From JARRQJ01 sp963810615 (GTDB lineage: Bacteria > Pseudomonadota > Gammaproteobacteria > DRLM01), in assembly GCA_963810615.1 (NCBI GenBank), contig CAWEOA010000002.1, forward strand, positions 248,001-312,000: a stretch of DNA of 64,000 nt, written 5' to 3'. The translations under genes were made by a program, and so were the position numbers. Each line of letters opens with the position of its first letter. Position 1 is the stretch's first letter. This document shows, piece by piece, positions 12,005 to 21,472 of this stretch. The notes below the pieces were generated by a model, which was not told the origin of the DNA, searched no databases, and was given only the letters and a program-made list of their open reading frames with translations.

Positions 12005-14557
12005 ATGAGCACTGTTCTACCCGTCGACGAGGTGATCCCCCAACTCGCCGCCGCCTTGCGCCACGGCAACAGGGCCGTATTGCAGGCCCCGCCCGGCGCC
12101 GGCAAGACCACGCGCATCCCGCTCGCCCTGTTCAATGAGCCCTGGCTGGATGGCAAACGCATCCTGATGCTGGAACCGCGCCGCCTCGCGGCGCGTAGCG
12201 CCGCTCATTACATGGCGCGGCAACTGGACGAGCCAGTGGGCGAAACCGTGGGTTACCGGGTGCGCATGGACAGCCGCGTCGGCAAGCATACCCGCATCGA
12301 GGTACTCACCGAAGGCGTGCTCACCCGCCTGCTGCAAGATGATCCGAGCTTGACCGACGTGGGACTGGTGATCTTCGACGAATTCCATGAACGCAGCCTG
12401 CAGGCCGATCTGGGCCTCGCCTTGTGCCTGGAGATCCAAGCGGCATTGCGCGACGATCTGCGCCTGCTGGTGATGTCGGCCACCCTCGCCGGCGAGGCGG
12501 TGTCGGCCCTGCTGGGAAATGCGCCCGTCATCACCAGCACCGGCCGCAGTTTTCCGGTCGCAACCCGCTACCTGCCGCCCGATCCGCGCCGCGCCACGGG
12601 ATCCGCCTTCCTCGATCATGTCGCCACCGCCATCAAGCGCGCCATTACTGAAGAGTCCGGCAGCATCCTGGCGTTCCTGCCTGGGGTTGCGGAGATCAAG
12701 CGCGTCGAGCGATTGCTGCGTGAGTCACAACCCGGATCGCAGACTCGAATCTGCCCACTGTACGGCGAACTCAGCCAGGACGCGCAGGACCAGGCCATCC
12801 TCCCCGCGCCCGCGGGCCAGCGCAAAGTGGTGCTGGCCACCGCCATCGCCGAGACCAGCCTCACCATCGAAGGCATCCGCGTGGTCATCGACAGCGGCTG
12901 GGCGCGCGGGCCGCGCTTCGATCCGGTCAGCGGCTTGACCCGCCTCACCACCCAAGCCGCCTCACAGGCCTCCGCGGAACAACGCCGCGGCCGCGCCGGC
13001 CGTCTCGAAGCCGGCGTGTGTTACCGCCTGTGGAGCGAGGGCGCGCATCACAAGCTGCCGGAATACGACCGCCCGGAGATCCTGGATGCGGATCTCGCCT
13101 CACTGGCCCTGGACATCGCGCAATGGGGCAGCGGTGACCCCAACACGCTCGCCTGGCTGGATCCGCCGCCCGCGGCGCATTACGCCCAGGCCAGCGAATT
13201 GCTGCAGGAGCTCGGCGCCCTGAATGACAAGGGCGCCATTACCGCCCACGGCGGACGCATGGCGCAACTGGCCATGCACCCGCGACTCGCACACATGGTA
13301 CTCAAGGGAATGGAATTGAAATTAGGCGCACTGGCCTGCGACCTCGCCGCCCTGCTGGGCGAGCGCGACATCCTCAATATCCGATTCCCTGCTGCGGGCA
13401 TAAAGGGCCAACGCGACGCCGATCTGAACGCACGCCTGCAGGCCCTGCGCAACGAACACACCATTGAGGGCATCGACCGCACCGCCTGTGGGCGGGTTCG
13501 TAAACAGGCCGAGCAATGGCGACGGCAATTACGCATCGCCGCTCACAACGCAACGCGCGCGGATCACGCCGGCCTGTTGCTGGCCTACGCCTATCCCGAC
13601 CGCATCGCTCAACGCCGTCCCGGTAGCGAACCGCGCTATCTGCTCGCCAACGGCCGCGGCGCGTTCTTCGCCCAACACGAACCCCTGAGCGCGGCGGACT
13701 ACATCGTAGCCGCCCATCTCGACGGCGGACAAAACACCCGATCCCCTGCGGGGGGCATAAAAGAGGCGCGCATCTTTCTCGCCGCGGTGCTCGACCGCGC
13801 GGAATTGCAACAGTATTTCTCCGACCTCATCACATCAAAGGACATCATCGCCTGGGACGAGCGCAATGAATGCGTGCAAGCGCGCCGGCAACGATGCCTG
13901 GGCGCACTGATACTGGACGATGCAACTTTGACCGGTGCCGATCAGGAAACCGTCTCCTTAGCCATGCTGCATGGCATTGGTGAGATGGGCATCAGCTGCC
14001 TGCCGTGGAATAAAGGTCTGCGCGCCTGGCAACAGCGTGTGCAGTTTCTACATCGCCTTGAACCGCAACGCTGGCCGGATGTCAGCGATGAACGACTGTT
14101 CGCCACCATGGAAGATTGGCTCGCACCTTACCTCAACGGCATCACGCGCCGCACCCATCTCGCCGGAATGGATTTGCATGCCGCCTTAACCGCTTTGTTA
14201 AGCTGGGAACGACAACGCGCACTCGATGAATTGGCACCCACCCATATCGCCGTCCCCAGCGGCTCGCGCATCCCCATCGACTATGACAACGATCCGCCGG
14301 TGCTGGCAGTACGCCTGCAAGAAATGTTCGGCTTGAAGGAAACGCCGCGCATCGCCGGCGGACGATCCGCATTGTTGCTGCATCTGCTCTCGCCCGCCCG
14401 TCGCCCGGTGCAAGTCACCCAGGATCTCGCCGGGTTCTGGGCAAGCAGTTATTACGACGTCAAGAAGGATTTAAAGGGCCGCTATCCCAAGCACCACTGG
14501 CCCGACGACCCGCTGCAGGCCCAGGCAACTGCAAGGGCAAAGCCACGTTCAACGTAA
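12005..14557 (+). CDS. hrpB: ATP-dependent RNA helicase HrpB
   Basis: A DEAH-family (DExH) RNA helicase; the E. coli homologue is non-essential and its substrate is poorly known. The 850-residue protein has Walker A APPGAGKTT (28-36), the motif II variant DEFH (125-128), SAT (motif III) and the C-terminal helicase motif QRRGRAGR (about 326-333). The HrpB-specific C-terminal region ends near GFWASSYYDVKKDLKGRYPKH. Length fits the family (about 810-850). It closely follows galE and is followed by a terminator hairpin. Confidence 0.95.
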   Translation: MSTVLPVDEVIPQLAAALRHGNRAVLQAPPGAGKTTRIPLALFNEPWLDGKRILMLEPRRLAARSAAHYMARQLDEPVGETVGYRVRMDSRVGKHTRIEVLTEGVLTRLLQDDPSLTDVGLVIFDEFHERSLQADLGLALCLEIQAALRDDLRLLVMSATLAGEAVSALLGNAPVITSTGRSFPVATRYLPPDPRRATGSAFLDHVATAIKRAITEESGSILAFLPGVAEIKRVERLLRESQPGSQTRICPLYGELSQDAQDQAILPAPAGQRKVVLATAIAETSLTIEGIRVVIDSGWARGPRFDPVSGLTRLTTQAASQASAEQRRGRAGRLEAGVCYRLWSEGAHHKLPEYDRPEILDADLASLALDIAQWGSGDPNTLAWLDPPPAAHYAQASELLQELGALNDKGAITAHGGRMAQLAMHPRLAHMVLKGMELKLGALACDLAALLGERDILNIRFPAAGIKGQRDADLNARLQALRNEHTIEGIDRTACGRVRKQAEQWRRQLRIAAHNATRADHAGLLLAYAYPDRIAQRRPGSEPRYLLANGRGAFFAQHEPLSAADYIVAAHLDGGQNTRSPAGGIKEARIFLAAVLDRAELQQYFSDLITSKDIIAWDERNECVQARRQRCLGALILDDATLTGADQETVSLAMLHGIGEMGISCLPWNKGLRAWQQRVQFLHRLEPQRWPDVSDERLFATMEDWLAPYLNGITRRTHLAGMDLHAALTALLSWERQRALDELAPTHIAVPSGSRIPIDYDNDPPVLAVRLQEMFGLKETPRIAGGRSALLLHLLSPARRPVQVTQDLAGFWASSYYDVKKDLKGRYPKHHWPDDPLQAQATARAKPRST

Positions 14558-14596
14558 TTCGAATTACCTTTGGCGATAATCTAATTTGAATCGCGG

Positions 14597-14625
14597 CCTC
14601 GTCCACGAAGACGAGGTACTTTTCT
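14597..14625 (+). terminator. Rho-independent terminator after hrpB
   Basis: CCTCGTC (14597-14603) pairs with GACGAGG (14610-14616) around a six-base loop, followed by TACTTTTCTTT. It lies about 40 bases after the hrpB stop. Confidence 0.65.
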
Positions 14626-14836
14626 TTGGGGATTATGCGCTCACATAGGTGTAAATGGAGGGCATGATGGCTAACGACTGGCAAATACTAAATGAAAAGT
14701 TGATAACCATGCTGGTCTATGAGGCTATGGTCAGGAAAATCAGGGGTACCTCAGAGCCCTTTAATACAGATGGCTGCCAGCCTACCTGTAGGCTCGTAGA
14801 GAAAAGGCGCTTATTCTTCCTATACTTCGCGCTCTA
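14626..14836. other. Gene-poor stretch with one doubtful small ORF
   Basis: Between the hrpB terminator and the small membrane-protein gene there is one plus-strand ORF, starting MANDWQILNEKLITM at about 14667 and ending at 14864. GGAGGG precedes the start. The product (about 65 residues) resembles nothing I recognise, and its end overlaps the opposite-strand gene. I do not call it a gene. Confidence 0.3.
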
Positions 14837-15022
14837 CTACCCACCCGTACTGAATAACACATAGCCGATTATGAGAGCCGCGCTTATTCCTAAAGCAAAG
14901 CCAATATAAGTGGGATATATTAGTTTCCGGGAATACGGGTAGCCTGCGATGGCCACCCCCAGCGGGATGAGTATCAAGGCACCAAGAATAGTATACCGCT
15001 GCGCTGCGGACATAACTGCCAT
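14837..15022 (-). CDS. Small two-helix membrane protein, function unknown
   Basis: A 61-residue product begins MAVMSAAQRYTILGALILIP. It has two hydrophobic segments (about 11-27 and 36-57) joined by a short YPYSRKLIYP turn. The start has a strong ribosome-binding site, GAAGGAG six bases before the ATG, which is the main support that it is real. It lies downstream of ilvD on the same strand, with a gap of about 160 bases. I do not recognise the family. A hairpin-like inner-membrane small protein is the best description. Confidence 0.6.
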   Translation of the reverse strand: MAVMSAAQRYTILGALILIPLGVAIAGYPYSRKLIYPTYIGFALGISAALIIGYVLFSTGG

Positions 15023-15182
15023 AACCGTTCTCCTTCACCAGCAAATGAAACGTCAAGCTTTGTGACCACCACCGTACCCCCTGAATGAAATTTTTTCAAC
15101 ACCAAAAGGCTCATACCGACCACAAATATAAGGAATAAAAGGGGTCTTCTACATTCCCAATGTTTTTCATTCCTATTACCCA

Positions 15183-17036
15183 CTATTTCTTTTCAAGCTG
15201 ACTCACATCCCTCACTGCCCCCCGCGCCGCACTGGTAGTCATTGCCGCATAAGCGCGCAGCGCCGCGGAGACATCGCGCTGCCGATCCACCGGTTTCCAC
15301 GCTTTTGCACCTTTCGCTTCCATCGCCGTGTGGCGAGACGCGAGCGTCTTGTCGTCGACATCCACGTTGATACTGCGTTTATGGATATCGATCTCGACGA
15401 TATCACCCTCCTCGATCAAGGCGATGGCGCCACCTTCCGCCGCCTCGGGCGAGACATGGCCAATGGACAGGCCCGAGGTGCCGCCGGAGAAGCGGCCGTC
15501 GGTGATGAGCGCGCATTGCTTGCCCAGACCCTTGGACTTGATGTAGCTGGTGGGATAGAGCATCTCTTGCATACCGGGGCCGCCGCGCGGTCCTTCGTAA
15601 CGGATGATCACCACGTCGCCGGGTTTGATCTTGTCATGGAGGATGCCGTCCACCGCCGCTTCCTGGCTCTCGAAGATGCGTGCCGGGCCGGAGAAGGTGA
15701 GGATGCTCTCGTCCACGCCGGCGGTCTTGACGATGCAGCCGTCCAGGGCGATGTTGCCGTGCAATACCGCCAGGCCGCCTTCTTGGCTGTAGGCGTGGTC
15801 GTAATCGCGGATACAGCCCTTTTCGCGATCGGTATCCAGTTTGTCATAGCGGCGATTCTGGCTAAAGGCCTCGATGGTAGGTACGCCGCCCGGCGCGGCG
15901 CGGTAGAACTCGCGCACTTCATCGTACTCGGTGGTGGCCACATCCCAATGCTTCATGGCCTCGCCCAGGGTGCGGCTGTGCACCGTGGGCAGGTCGCGAT
16001 GAATCAGACCGGCGCGGTCCAGTTCGGCGAGGATACCGATCACGCCGCCGGCGCGATGCACGTCTTCCATGTGGTATTGCTGCGAACTGGGCGCGACCTT
16101 GCACAGATGCCTCACCTTGCGCGACAAGCGGTCCATGTCCTTCATGATGAAGTTCACACCTGCTTCTTCGGCGGCGGCTAGGAGATGCAACACTGTGTTG
16201 GTGGAGCCGCCCATGGCGATGTCCAGTGCCATGGCGTTTTCGAAGGCCTCGAAACTGGCAATACTGCGTGGCAGTACGCTGTTGTCTTCTTGTTCGTAAT
16301 GACGACGCGTGATGTCGACGATGAGTTTGCCTGCCTTGAGAAAAAGTTGCTTACGGTCGGCGTGGGTGGCGAGCAGGCTGCCGTTGCCGGGCAGGGACAG
16401 GCCCAAGGCCTCGGTGAGGCAGTTCATGGAATTGGCGGTGAACATCCCGGAACAAGAGCCGCAGGTGGGACAGGCGGAACGTTCCATGGAGTTCACGTCC
16501 TCATCGCTCATCTTGTCGTCGGCGGCGGCCACCATGGCATCCACCAGATCGACGTGCACGGTCTTGCCGCCCATGCGCACCTTGCCCGCTTCCATGGGGC
16601 CGCCGGACACGAACACCGCTGGGATATTGAGGCGCAGCGCCGCGTTGAGCATGCCGGGGGTAATCTTGTCGCAATTGGAGATGCACACCAGAGCGTCGGC
16701 GCAGTGGGCGTTGACCATGTATTCCACCGAATCGGCGATGATCTCGCGGGAGGGCAGACTGTAGAGCATGCCGCCGTGCCCCATGGCGATGCCGTCGTCC
16801 ACGGCGATGGTATTGAACTCCTTGGCCACGCCGCCGGAACGCTCGATTTCACGCGCCACCAATTGCCCCATGTCCTTGAGGTGGACGTGACCGGGGACGA
16901 ATTGGGTGAAGGAGTTGGCGACGGCGATAATGGGCTTGCCGAAATCGTCATTCTTCATGCCGGTGGCGCGCCACAGGGCGCGGGCGCCGGCCATGTTACG
17001 GCCGTGGGTGGTGGTGCGGGAACGATACTGGGGCAT
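15183..17036 (-). CDS. ilvD: Dihydroxy-acid dehydratase
   Basis: An iron-sulfur enzyme that dehydrates 2,3-dihydroxy-isovalerate and -methylvalerate to the 2-keto acids in branched-chain amino acid and pantothenate synthesis. The 617-residue protein matches the E. coli length (616). Cluster-binding cysteines appear in NCDK (C122) and CPTCGSCSGMF (C189-C195). Other family motifs are GHVHLKDMG, GGSTNTVLHL and DGRFSGGTSGLSIGH. It is not next to other ilv genes here, which is common in gammaproteobacteria without an ilvGMEDA operon. Confidence 0.98.
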   Translation of the reverse strand: MPQYRSRTTTHGRNMAGARALWRATGMKNDDFGKPIIAVANSFTQFVPGHVHLKDMGQLVAREIERSGGVAKEFNTIAVDDGIAMGHGGMLYSLPSREIIADSVEYMVNAHCADALVCISNCDKITPGMLNAALRLNIPAVFVSGGPMEAGKVRMGGKTVHVDLVDAMVAAADDKMSDEDVNSMERSACPTCGSCSGMFTANSMNCLTEALGLSLPGNGSLLATHADRKQLFLKAGKLIVDITRRHYEQEDNSVLPRSIASFEAFENAMALDIAMGGSTNTVLHLLAAAEEAGVNFIMKDMDRLSRKVRHLCKVAPSSQQYHMEDVHRAGGVIGILAELDRAGLIHRDLPTVHSRTLGEAMKHWDVATTEYDEVREFYRAAPGGVPTIEAFSQNRRYDKLDTDREKGCIRDYDHAYSQEGGLAVLHGNIALDGCIVKTAGVDESILTFSGPARIFESQEAAVDGILHDKIKPGDVVIIRYEGPRGGPGMQEMLYPTSYIKSKGLGKQCALITDGRFSGGTSGLSIGHVSPEAAEGGAIALIEEGDIVEIDIHKRSINVDVDDKTLASRHTAMEAKGAKAWKPVDRQRDVSAALRAYAAMTTSAARGAVRDVSQLEKK

Positions 17037-17142
17037 GGGTCTCTCGATAGCGGTTTATATTAAGAGCTAACGATAACAAATGCAGGGGCGGAACGCACTC
17101 CGCGGAACCTGCCTCGCGTCAGAAAATCTGCTTATCGATGTG

Positions 17143-17331
17143 TTACTTGCCGGGAGCCTGTTTGTCCCTGGCCTGCGCGGCGGCAGCGGCGGCTTTCTTC
17201 TTGTTGATCCGCCGCTTGAGTATGAAATAGAAGACGAACACCGCCAACACAAAGACGACCGAGAATATCTCCATGAACCACACAATGCCGCCCATATGGC
17301 CGTGCAGCCCGGCCTCGGATGATGACCCCAT
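17143..17331 (-). CDS. Small single-pass membrane protein, function unknown
   Basis: A 62-residue product, MGSSSEAGLHGHMGGIVWFM onward, with one transmembrane helix (about residues 17-39). A basic, Ala-rich tail follows (RRINKKKAAAAAAQARDKQ). GAGGGGAG lies seven bases before the ATG. It sits upstream of ilvD on the same strand with a gap of about 106 bases. The layout resembles small accessory subunits of membrane complexes, but there is no motif to assign one. Coding status rests on the ribosome-binding site and clean topology. Confidence 0.5.
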   Translation of the reverse strand: MGSSSEAGLHGHMGGIVWFMEIFSVVFVLAVFVFYFILKRRINKKKAAAAAAQARDKQAPGK

Positions 17332-17451
17332 CGCAACTCCCCTCTTCTCTTTTGCCTAATGGTAGCGGGCTTTTTCGGCGGAGGAAAGCGGGACGCTCAA
17401 CTTCGGGGAGGTCTCTGTTAAAGTAACCCCATCGTTTAACTAGGGGATATC

Positions 17452-18954
17452 ATGTCCAGCCGCGCACAACAGACCCTGGCCGCCTGGCAAGGCTTTCTGA
17501 ACGGCTCGTTGGAGGAAAAACTCGCCCGGCACCGCCATGACGGCAGCGAGACGTCGCTGCTGGCGCTGTTCCATGATGCGGCGGAAACCGTTCCGGCGTA
17601 TCGCAGTTTTCTTGCAGCGCACGGCATCGTACCGTCCACTATCAAGACCCTCGTCGACTTTCAAGGCCTGCCCTTGATGACCAAGCAGAATTACATGCGC
17701 GCCTATCCCCTGGCGGAACGCTGCCGCGGCGGCAATCTCTCCCGATGCGAAATGCTGGCGGTGTCCTCGGGATCCACCGGCACACCCATGGTCTGGCCGC
17801 GCAGCCTTGGGCACGAACTGGATATCGCCTATCGTTTCGAGCAGATCTTTCACGCCTTTCGCGCCGAGCAGCAGCCGACCCTGGCGGTAGTGTGTTTCGC
17901 CATGGGCAGCTGGGTAGGCGGCATGTTCACCGCCGCCTGCTGCCGCCACCTCGCCGCCAAGGCTTATCCCATCACCACCGTGACGCCGGGGAACAATAAA
18001 GATGAGATCTTGCGAGTCGTGACGGAACTGGGACCGCACTACGCACAAGTCGTGTTGTTGGGCTATCCGCCCTACCTCAAAGACATCATCGACAGCGGCC
18101 GCGCCGCGGGCCTGGACTGGTCGCGCTACCAGACTAAGCTGGTATTCGCCGGCGAGGTCTTCAGCGAAGAATGGCGGGCGCTGGTGTGCGAACGGATCGG
18201 CGCCGCTGATCCCGCGACCGCCAGCGCCTCATTGTACGGCACCGCCGACGGCGGGGTATTGGGCAACGAGACGCCACTCAGCATCAATATCCGGAAATTT
18301 TTCGCGGCGCGCCCCGAACTCGCCCGGGAAGTCTTCGGCGAATCGCGCCTGCCCACCCTGGTGCAATACGATCCGCTCAGCCGCTGGCTCGAGGTGCACG
18401 ACGGCACCTTGGTGGTGAGCGGCGATAACGGCGTACCGCTGTTGCGCTATCATATCGACGACCAGGGCGGTGTCATTCCTTATGACGAGATGATGCGCAT
18501 CGTCGCAGCTGCCGACGCCGACCAAGCCGGCGAGATACTGCGTAGCAGTGAACGGGGTACATGGGAATTGCCCTTCGTCTACCTGTTCGGCCGCGCCGAT
18601 TTCACCGTTTCCTATTTCGGCGCCAATATCTATCCTGAGAATATCAGCGTCGGCCTGGAACAGTCAGAAGTGCACGACTGGGTAAGCGGCAAGTTCGTCT
18701 TGCAGGTCGTGGAAACCACGGACCGCAACGAGGTCCTGAGCATTGCGGTGGAATTGTTGCCGGGCATCGGTGACGATAAAACCAGACGCGCCGTAATCGC
18801 CGACGCCGTCGTAAAACAATTGCACCGGCTCAACAGCGAGTTCGCCAATTACGTACCGACGGAATTTCAATGGCCGCTGATCGCATTGAAAACTCATGGT
18901 GATCCGGAGTGGTTTCCGGTAGGTGTGAAACACCGCTATACCAGAAAAGCTTAA
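17452..18954 (+). CDS. Phenylacetate-CoA ligase-like (PaaK/CapK) adenylate-forming enzyme
   Basis: A 500-residue member of the PaaK-like branch of AMP-forming ligases, which activate a carboxylate as an acyl-adenylate and usually transfer it to CoA. The phosphate-binding loop SSGSTGTPM is at residues 105-113. Further features are YGTADGG in the middle and a C-terminal FGRADFTVSYFGANIYPENI, where these enzymes reorient a small domain. There are no paa pathway genes nearby, so phenylacetate is unlikely to be the substrate. CapK-type or aryl-CoA ligases are alternatives. The substrate cannot be told from sequence. Confidence 0.75.
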   Translation: MSSRAQQTLAAWQGFLNGSLEEKLARHRHDGSETSLLALFHDAAETVPAYRSFLAAHGIVPSTIKTLVDFQGLPLMTKQNYMRAYPLAERCRGGNLSRCEMLAVSSGSTGTPMVWPRSLGHELDIAYRFEQIFHAFRAEQQPTLAVVCFAMGSWVGGMFTAACCRHLAAKAYPITTVTPGNNKDEILRVVTELGPHYAQVVLLGYPPYLKDIIDSGRAAGLDWSRYQTKLVFAGEVFSEEWRALVCERIGAADPATASASLYGTADGGVLGNETPLSINIRKFFAARPELAREVFGESRLPTLVQYDPLSRWLEVHDGTLVVSGDNGVPLLRYHIDDQGGVIPYDEMMRIVAAADADQAGEILRSSERGTWELPFVYLFGRADFTVSYFGANIYPENISVGLEQSEVHDWVSGKFVLQVVETTDRNEVLSIAVELLPGIGDDKTRRAVIADAVVKQLHRLNSEFANYVPTEFQWPLIALKTHGDPEWFPVGVKHRYTRKA

Positions 18955-18975
18955 TCACGAGGATCGGTGAGCTCG

Positions 18976-19068
18976 TGTCATTCGAGCCTCAGCGAGAAAT
19001 ATATCGTTTGTTACGTTATCAACGGCACGGATATCTACTAAGATTGCTCGCTAACGCTCAAAATGACA
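18976..19068. repeat. 93-bp inverted-repeat element (MITE/REP-like) upstream of recQ
   Basis: The left end TGTCATTCGAGCCTCAGCGAG (18976-18996) and the reverse complement of the right end (19068-19047, TGTCATTTTGAGC then GTTAGCGAG) share TGTCATT, GAGC and AGCGAG. The interior is AT-rich and carries no ORF. Terminal sequences starting TGTCATTC-GAGC are, as I recall, common in short palindromic intergenic repeats of many bacteria. This fills most of the gap between the PaaK-like gene and recQ and may supply transcription or mRNA-end signals. Confidence 0.5.
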
Positions 19069-19129
19069 GAGCAACAAAAGCTCATTACCTATGCTGAACG
19101 ATGATCGACAAGGGATTCACGAAAGTTTA

Positions 19130-20992
19130 ATGGACAATCAAGCCCGGCAAATACTCCGCAGCGTGTTCGGCTATGAGCACTTCCGTGCGCCGCAGGATGA
19201 AGTCATCGCCGCGCTCATGGCCGGTGATGACGCCCTGGTACTCATGCCCACCGGCGGCGGCAAATCGCTGTGTTTCCAGATCCCGGCCATGGCCCGCCCC
19301 GGCACCGGCATCGTCATCTCACCGCTGATCGCCCTCATGCAGGATCAAGTGGCGGGACTCAAGCAGGCCGGTGTGCGTGCCGCCTATCTCAACTCCACCC
19401 TCGACGCCGCGGCGGCGCACGCCATTGAACAACAATTGCTGCGCGGCGAACTCGATCTGCTGTACATCGCACCCGAGCGCCTGATGACGGAGCGTACCCT
19501 GGAGCTGTTCGCACGCGCCGACATCGCGCTGTTCGCCATCGACGAGGCGCACTGCGTTTCGCAATGGGGGCACGATTTCCGTCCCGAATACATCCAGCTG
19601 TCGGTGCTGCATGAACGCTTTCCCGATACGCCGCGCATCGCCTTGACCGCCACCGCCGACGAAGCCACGCGCCGCGAGATCATCACCCGCCTCGGTCTTG
19701 AAGAGGCACGAGTCTTCATCAGCGCCTTCGATCGTCCCAACATCCGTTATCGTATCGCCCAGGCCGATGGACGCGGTGGCAGCGCGCGCGACCAGCTGCT
19801 ACGCTTCATCCGCAACGAGCACGAGGGTGACGCCGGCATCGTCTATTGTCTGTCGCGCAAACGCGTCGACGAGATCGCCGCCTGGCTCGAGAGCCAGGGC
19901 CTGACCGCGCTGCCCTATCACGCCGGATTGAGCGCCGCGGTACGCGAACGCAACCAGACGCGCTTTCTCAACGAGGAAGGCGTGATCATCGTCGCCACCA
20001 TCGCCTTCGGCATGGGAATCGACAAACCCAATGTGCGCTTCGTCGCCCACCTCAATCTACCCAAGAGCGTCGAGGCCTATTATCAGGAAACCGGCCGTGC
20101 CGGCCGCGACGGCCTGGCGGCGGACGCCTGGATGATCTACGGCCTGCAGGACGTGATCACCCTGCGCCAGATGCTCGAGTCCTCCGAGGCCGATGATATA
20201 CACAAGCGGGTCGAACGCCACAAACTCGATGCCATGCTCGGCCTGAGCGAACTCACCACCTGCCGCCGTCAGGCCTTGCTGGCCTATTTCGGCGACGTGT
20301 TGCCCGAACCCTGCGGCAATTGCGATACCTGCCTCGAACCGCCACAAACCTGGGACGCCTCGACGCCCGCGCAAAAGGCTCTGTCCTGCGTACACCGCAC
20401 CGGCCAACGCTTCGGCGTCAATTATCTGGTGGACGTGTTGCTGGGCAAGGACGATGAACGCATCCGGCGCTTCGGTCATGACAAGCTCAGCACCTTCGGC
20501 ATCGGCCAGGAACTGAGCAACAACGAATGGCGCGGCCTGTTCCGCCAACTCATCGCCCGCGGCCTGCTGACGGTGGACCTGGAAGGCCATGGCGCCCTGC
20601 GTCTCAGCGCCGAATGCCGCGCGGTGCTGCGCGGCGACGAGCGACTCATGCTGCGCCGCGACACCAAACCGCTGAAAGCGAAAAGGACGACTGCCCGCGC
20701 CTCCACCGCTTTCGCCAGCAAAGCGGACAGCCGCCTGTGGGAGGCCTTGCGCACTCGCCGCAAGGCGATCGCCGCGGTCCAAGGCGTGCCGCCGTACGTG
20801 GTGTTTCACGACGCCACCCTTACCGAAATGGTGGAACAGCGCCCGCGGAACCTGGAGCAGCTGGCCGAGATCTCCGGCGTCGGTCGGCGCAAACTCGATG
20901 CCTACGGCGCCGATTTTCTCGAAGTGATCCTGGGCCACGAGTACGATGACCAGTCCCCGCTCCACAGCGACGGTAATACCGAAACGGTCTAA
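19130..20992 (+). CDS. recQ: ATP-dependent DNA helicase RecQ
   Basis: A 3'-5' DNA helicase of the RecF recombination and fork-repair pathway. From the ATG at 19130 the protein has 620 residues. It shows Walker A MPTGGGKS (39-46), DEAH (138-141) followed by CVSQWGHDFRPEY, and motif VI QETGRAGRDG. A zinc-binding CRRQ...CGNCDTC segment, a winged helix and a C-terminal HRDC domain (about 535-610) follow. An in-frame ATG at 19091 adds 13 residues; neither start has a strong ribosome-binding site, and the shorter one fits the family better. Confidence 0.96.
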   Translation: MDNQARQILRSVFGYEHFRAPQDEVIAALMAGDDALVLMPTGGGKSLCFQIPAMARPGTGIVISPLIALMQDQVAGLKQAGVRAAYLNSTLDAAAAHAIEQQLLRGELDLLYIAPERLMTERTLELFARADIALFAIDEAHCVSQWGHDFRPEYIQLSVLHERFPDTPRIALTATADEATRREIITRLGLEEARVFISAFDRPNIRYRIAQADGRGGSARDQLLRFIRNEHEGDAGIVYCLSRKRVDEIAAWLESQGLTALPYHAGLSAAVRERNQTRFLNEEGVIIVATIAFGMGIDKPNVRFVAHLNLPKSVEAYYQETGRAGRDGLAADAWMIYGLQDVITLRQMLESSEADDIHKRVERHKLDAMLGLSELTTCRRQALLAYFGDVLPEPCGNCDTCLEPPQTWDASTPAQKALSCVHRTGQRFGVNYLVDVLLGKDDERIRRFGHDKLSTFGIGQELSNNEWRGLFRQLIARGLLTVDLEGHGALRLSAECRAVLRGDERLMLRRDTKPLKAKRTTARASTAFASKADSRLWEALRTRRKAIAAVQGVPPYVVFHDATLTEMVEQRPRNLEQLAEISGVGRRKLDAYGADFLEVILGHEYDDQSPLHSDGNTETV

Positions 20993-21060
20993 GATCACAG
21001 CCCAGCGCCGAAACCGGATCGCTTATTTCAAACTGAGCGCGGATGTGAAACCATTAGGGC

Positions 21061-21441
21061 ATGGCTGGATTCATAATACGCTTACTGGTGGTGGCGTTCG
21101 GTCTGTGGCTGGCGGCGCAGCTGGTGCCCGGTATCAGCGTCCATGGCGCGGGGACCGTGCTCGGCGCGGCGCTGTTGCTGGGAATAGTCAATGCCGTGGT
21201 GCGACCGCTGCTGGTGATCCTCACCCTGCCCATCACGGTAGTGACCCTCGGGCTGTTCCTGCTGGTCATCAATGCGGCGATGCTGGGGCTGGTGGCGTGG
21301 ATGTTCGACGACTTCACCATCGCCGGCTTCGGCTCCGCCTTACTCGGGGCGATGGTGATAAGCGTGACCGGCTGGCTGGCCTCGTATTTCATCGGCCCGC
21401 GCGGGCGCATCGAGATCATCGTAGTACGGCAACGACGCTAG
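21061..21441 (+). CDS. Phage-holin-like four-helix membrane protein (PF04020/YvlD type)
   Basis: A 126-residue protein with four hydrophobic segments (about 3-22, 30-48, 52-78 and 88-110), starting MAGFIIRLLVVAFGLWLAAQ. The segment NAVVRPLLVILTLPITVVTL is characteristic of the family named mycobacterial 4-TMS phage holin, which is mostly chromosomal and not phage-linked. No phage genes are nearby. The function of these proteins is not established; a cell-envelope role is often suggested. It lies between recQ and ttcA. Confidence 0.8.
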   Translation: MAGFIIRLLVVAFGLWLAAQLVPGISVHGAGTVLGAALLLGIVNAVVRPLLVILTLPITVVTLGLFLLVINAAMLGLVAWMFDDFTIAGFGSALLGAMVISVTGWLASYFIGPRGRIEIIVVRQRR

Positions 21442-21472
21442 GAATCTGTCGGCCTTAGACCTCAGCGCACAT

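Noticed and set aside
14667..14864. Plus-strand ORF of about 65 codons after hrpB, preceded by GGAGGG
   Set aside because: Composition is not protein-like in its second half, no family is recognised, and it runs into the better-supported opposite-strand gene.
14974..15183. Minus-strand 69-codon ORF starting at the ilvD stop
   Set aside because: GTG start without a separate ribosome-binding site, and it overlaps the better-supported 61-residue gene; kept only as a note under findings.
15330..17063. Two long plus-strand frames antisense to ilvD
   Set aside because: High-GC shadow frames of a well-conserved gene, with no ribosome-binding sites and no family resemblance.
21061..21441. Holin-like protein as evidence of a prophage
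   Set aside because: This family is mostly chromosomal, and no phage, integrase or att-like sequences are nearby.
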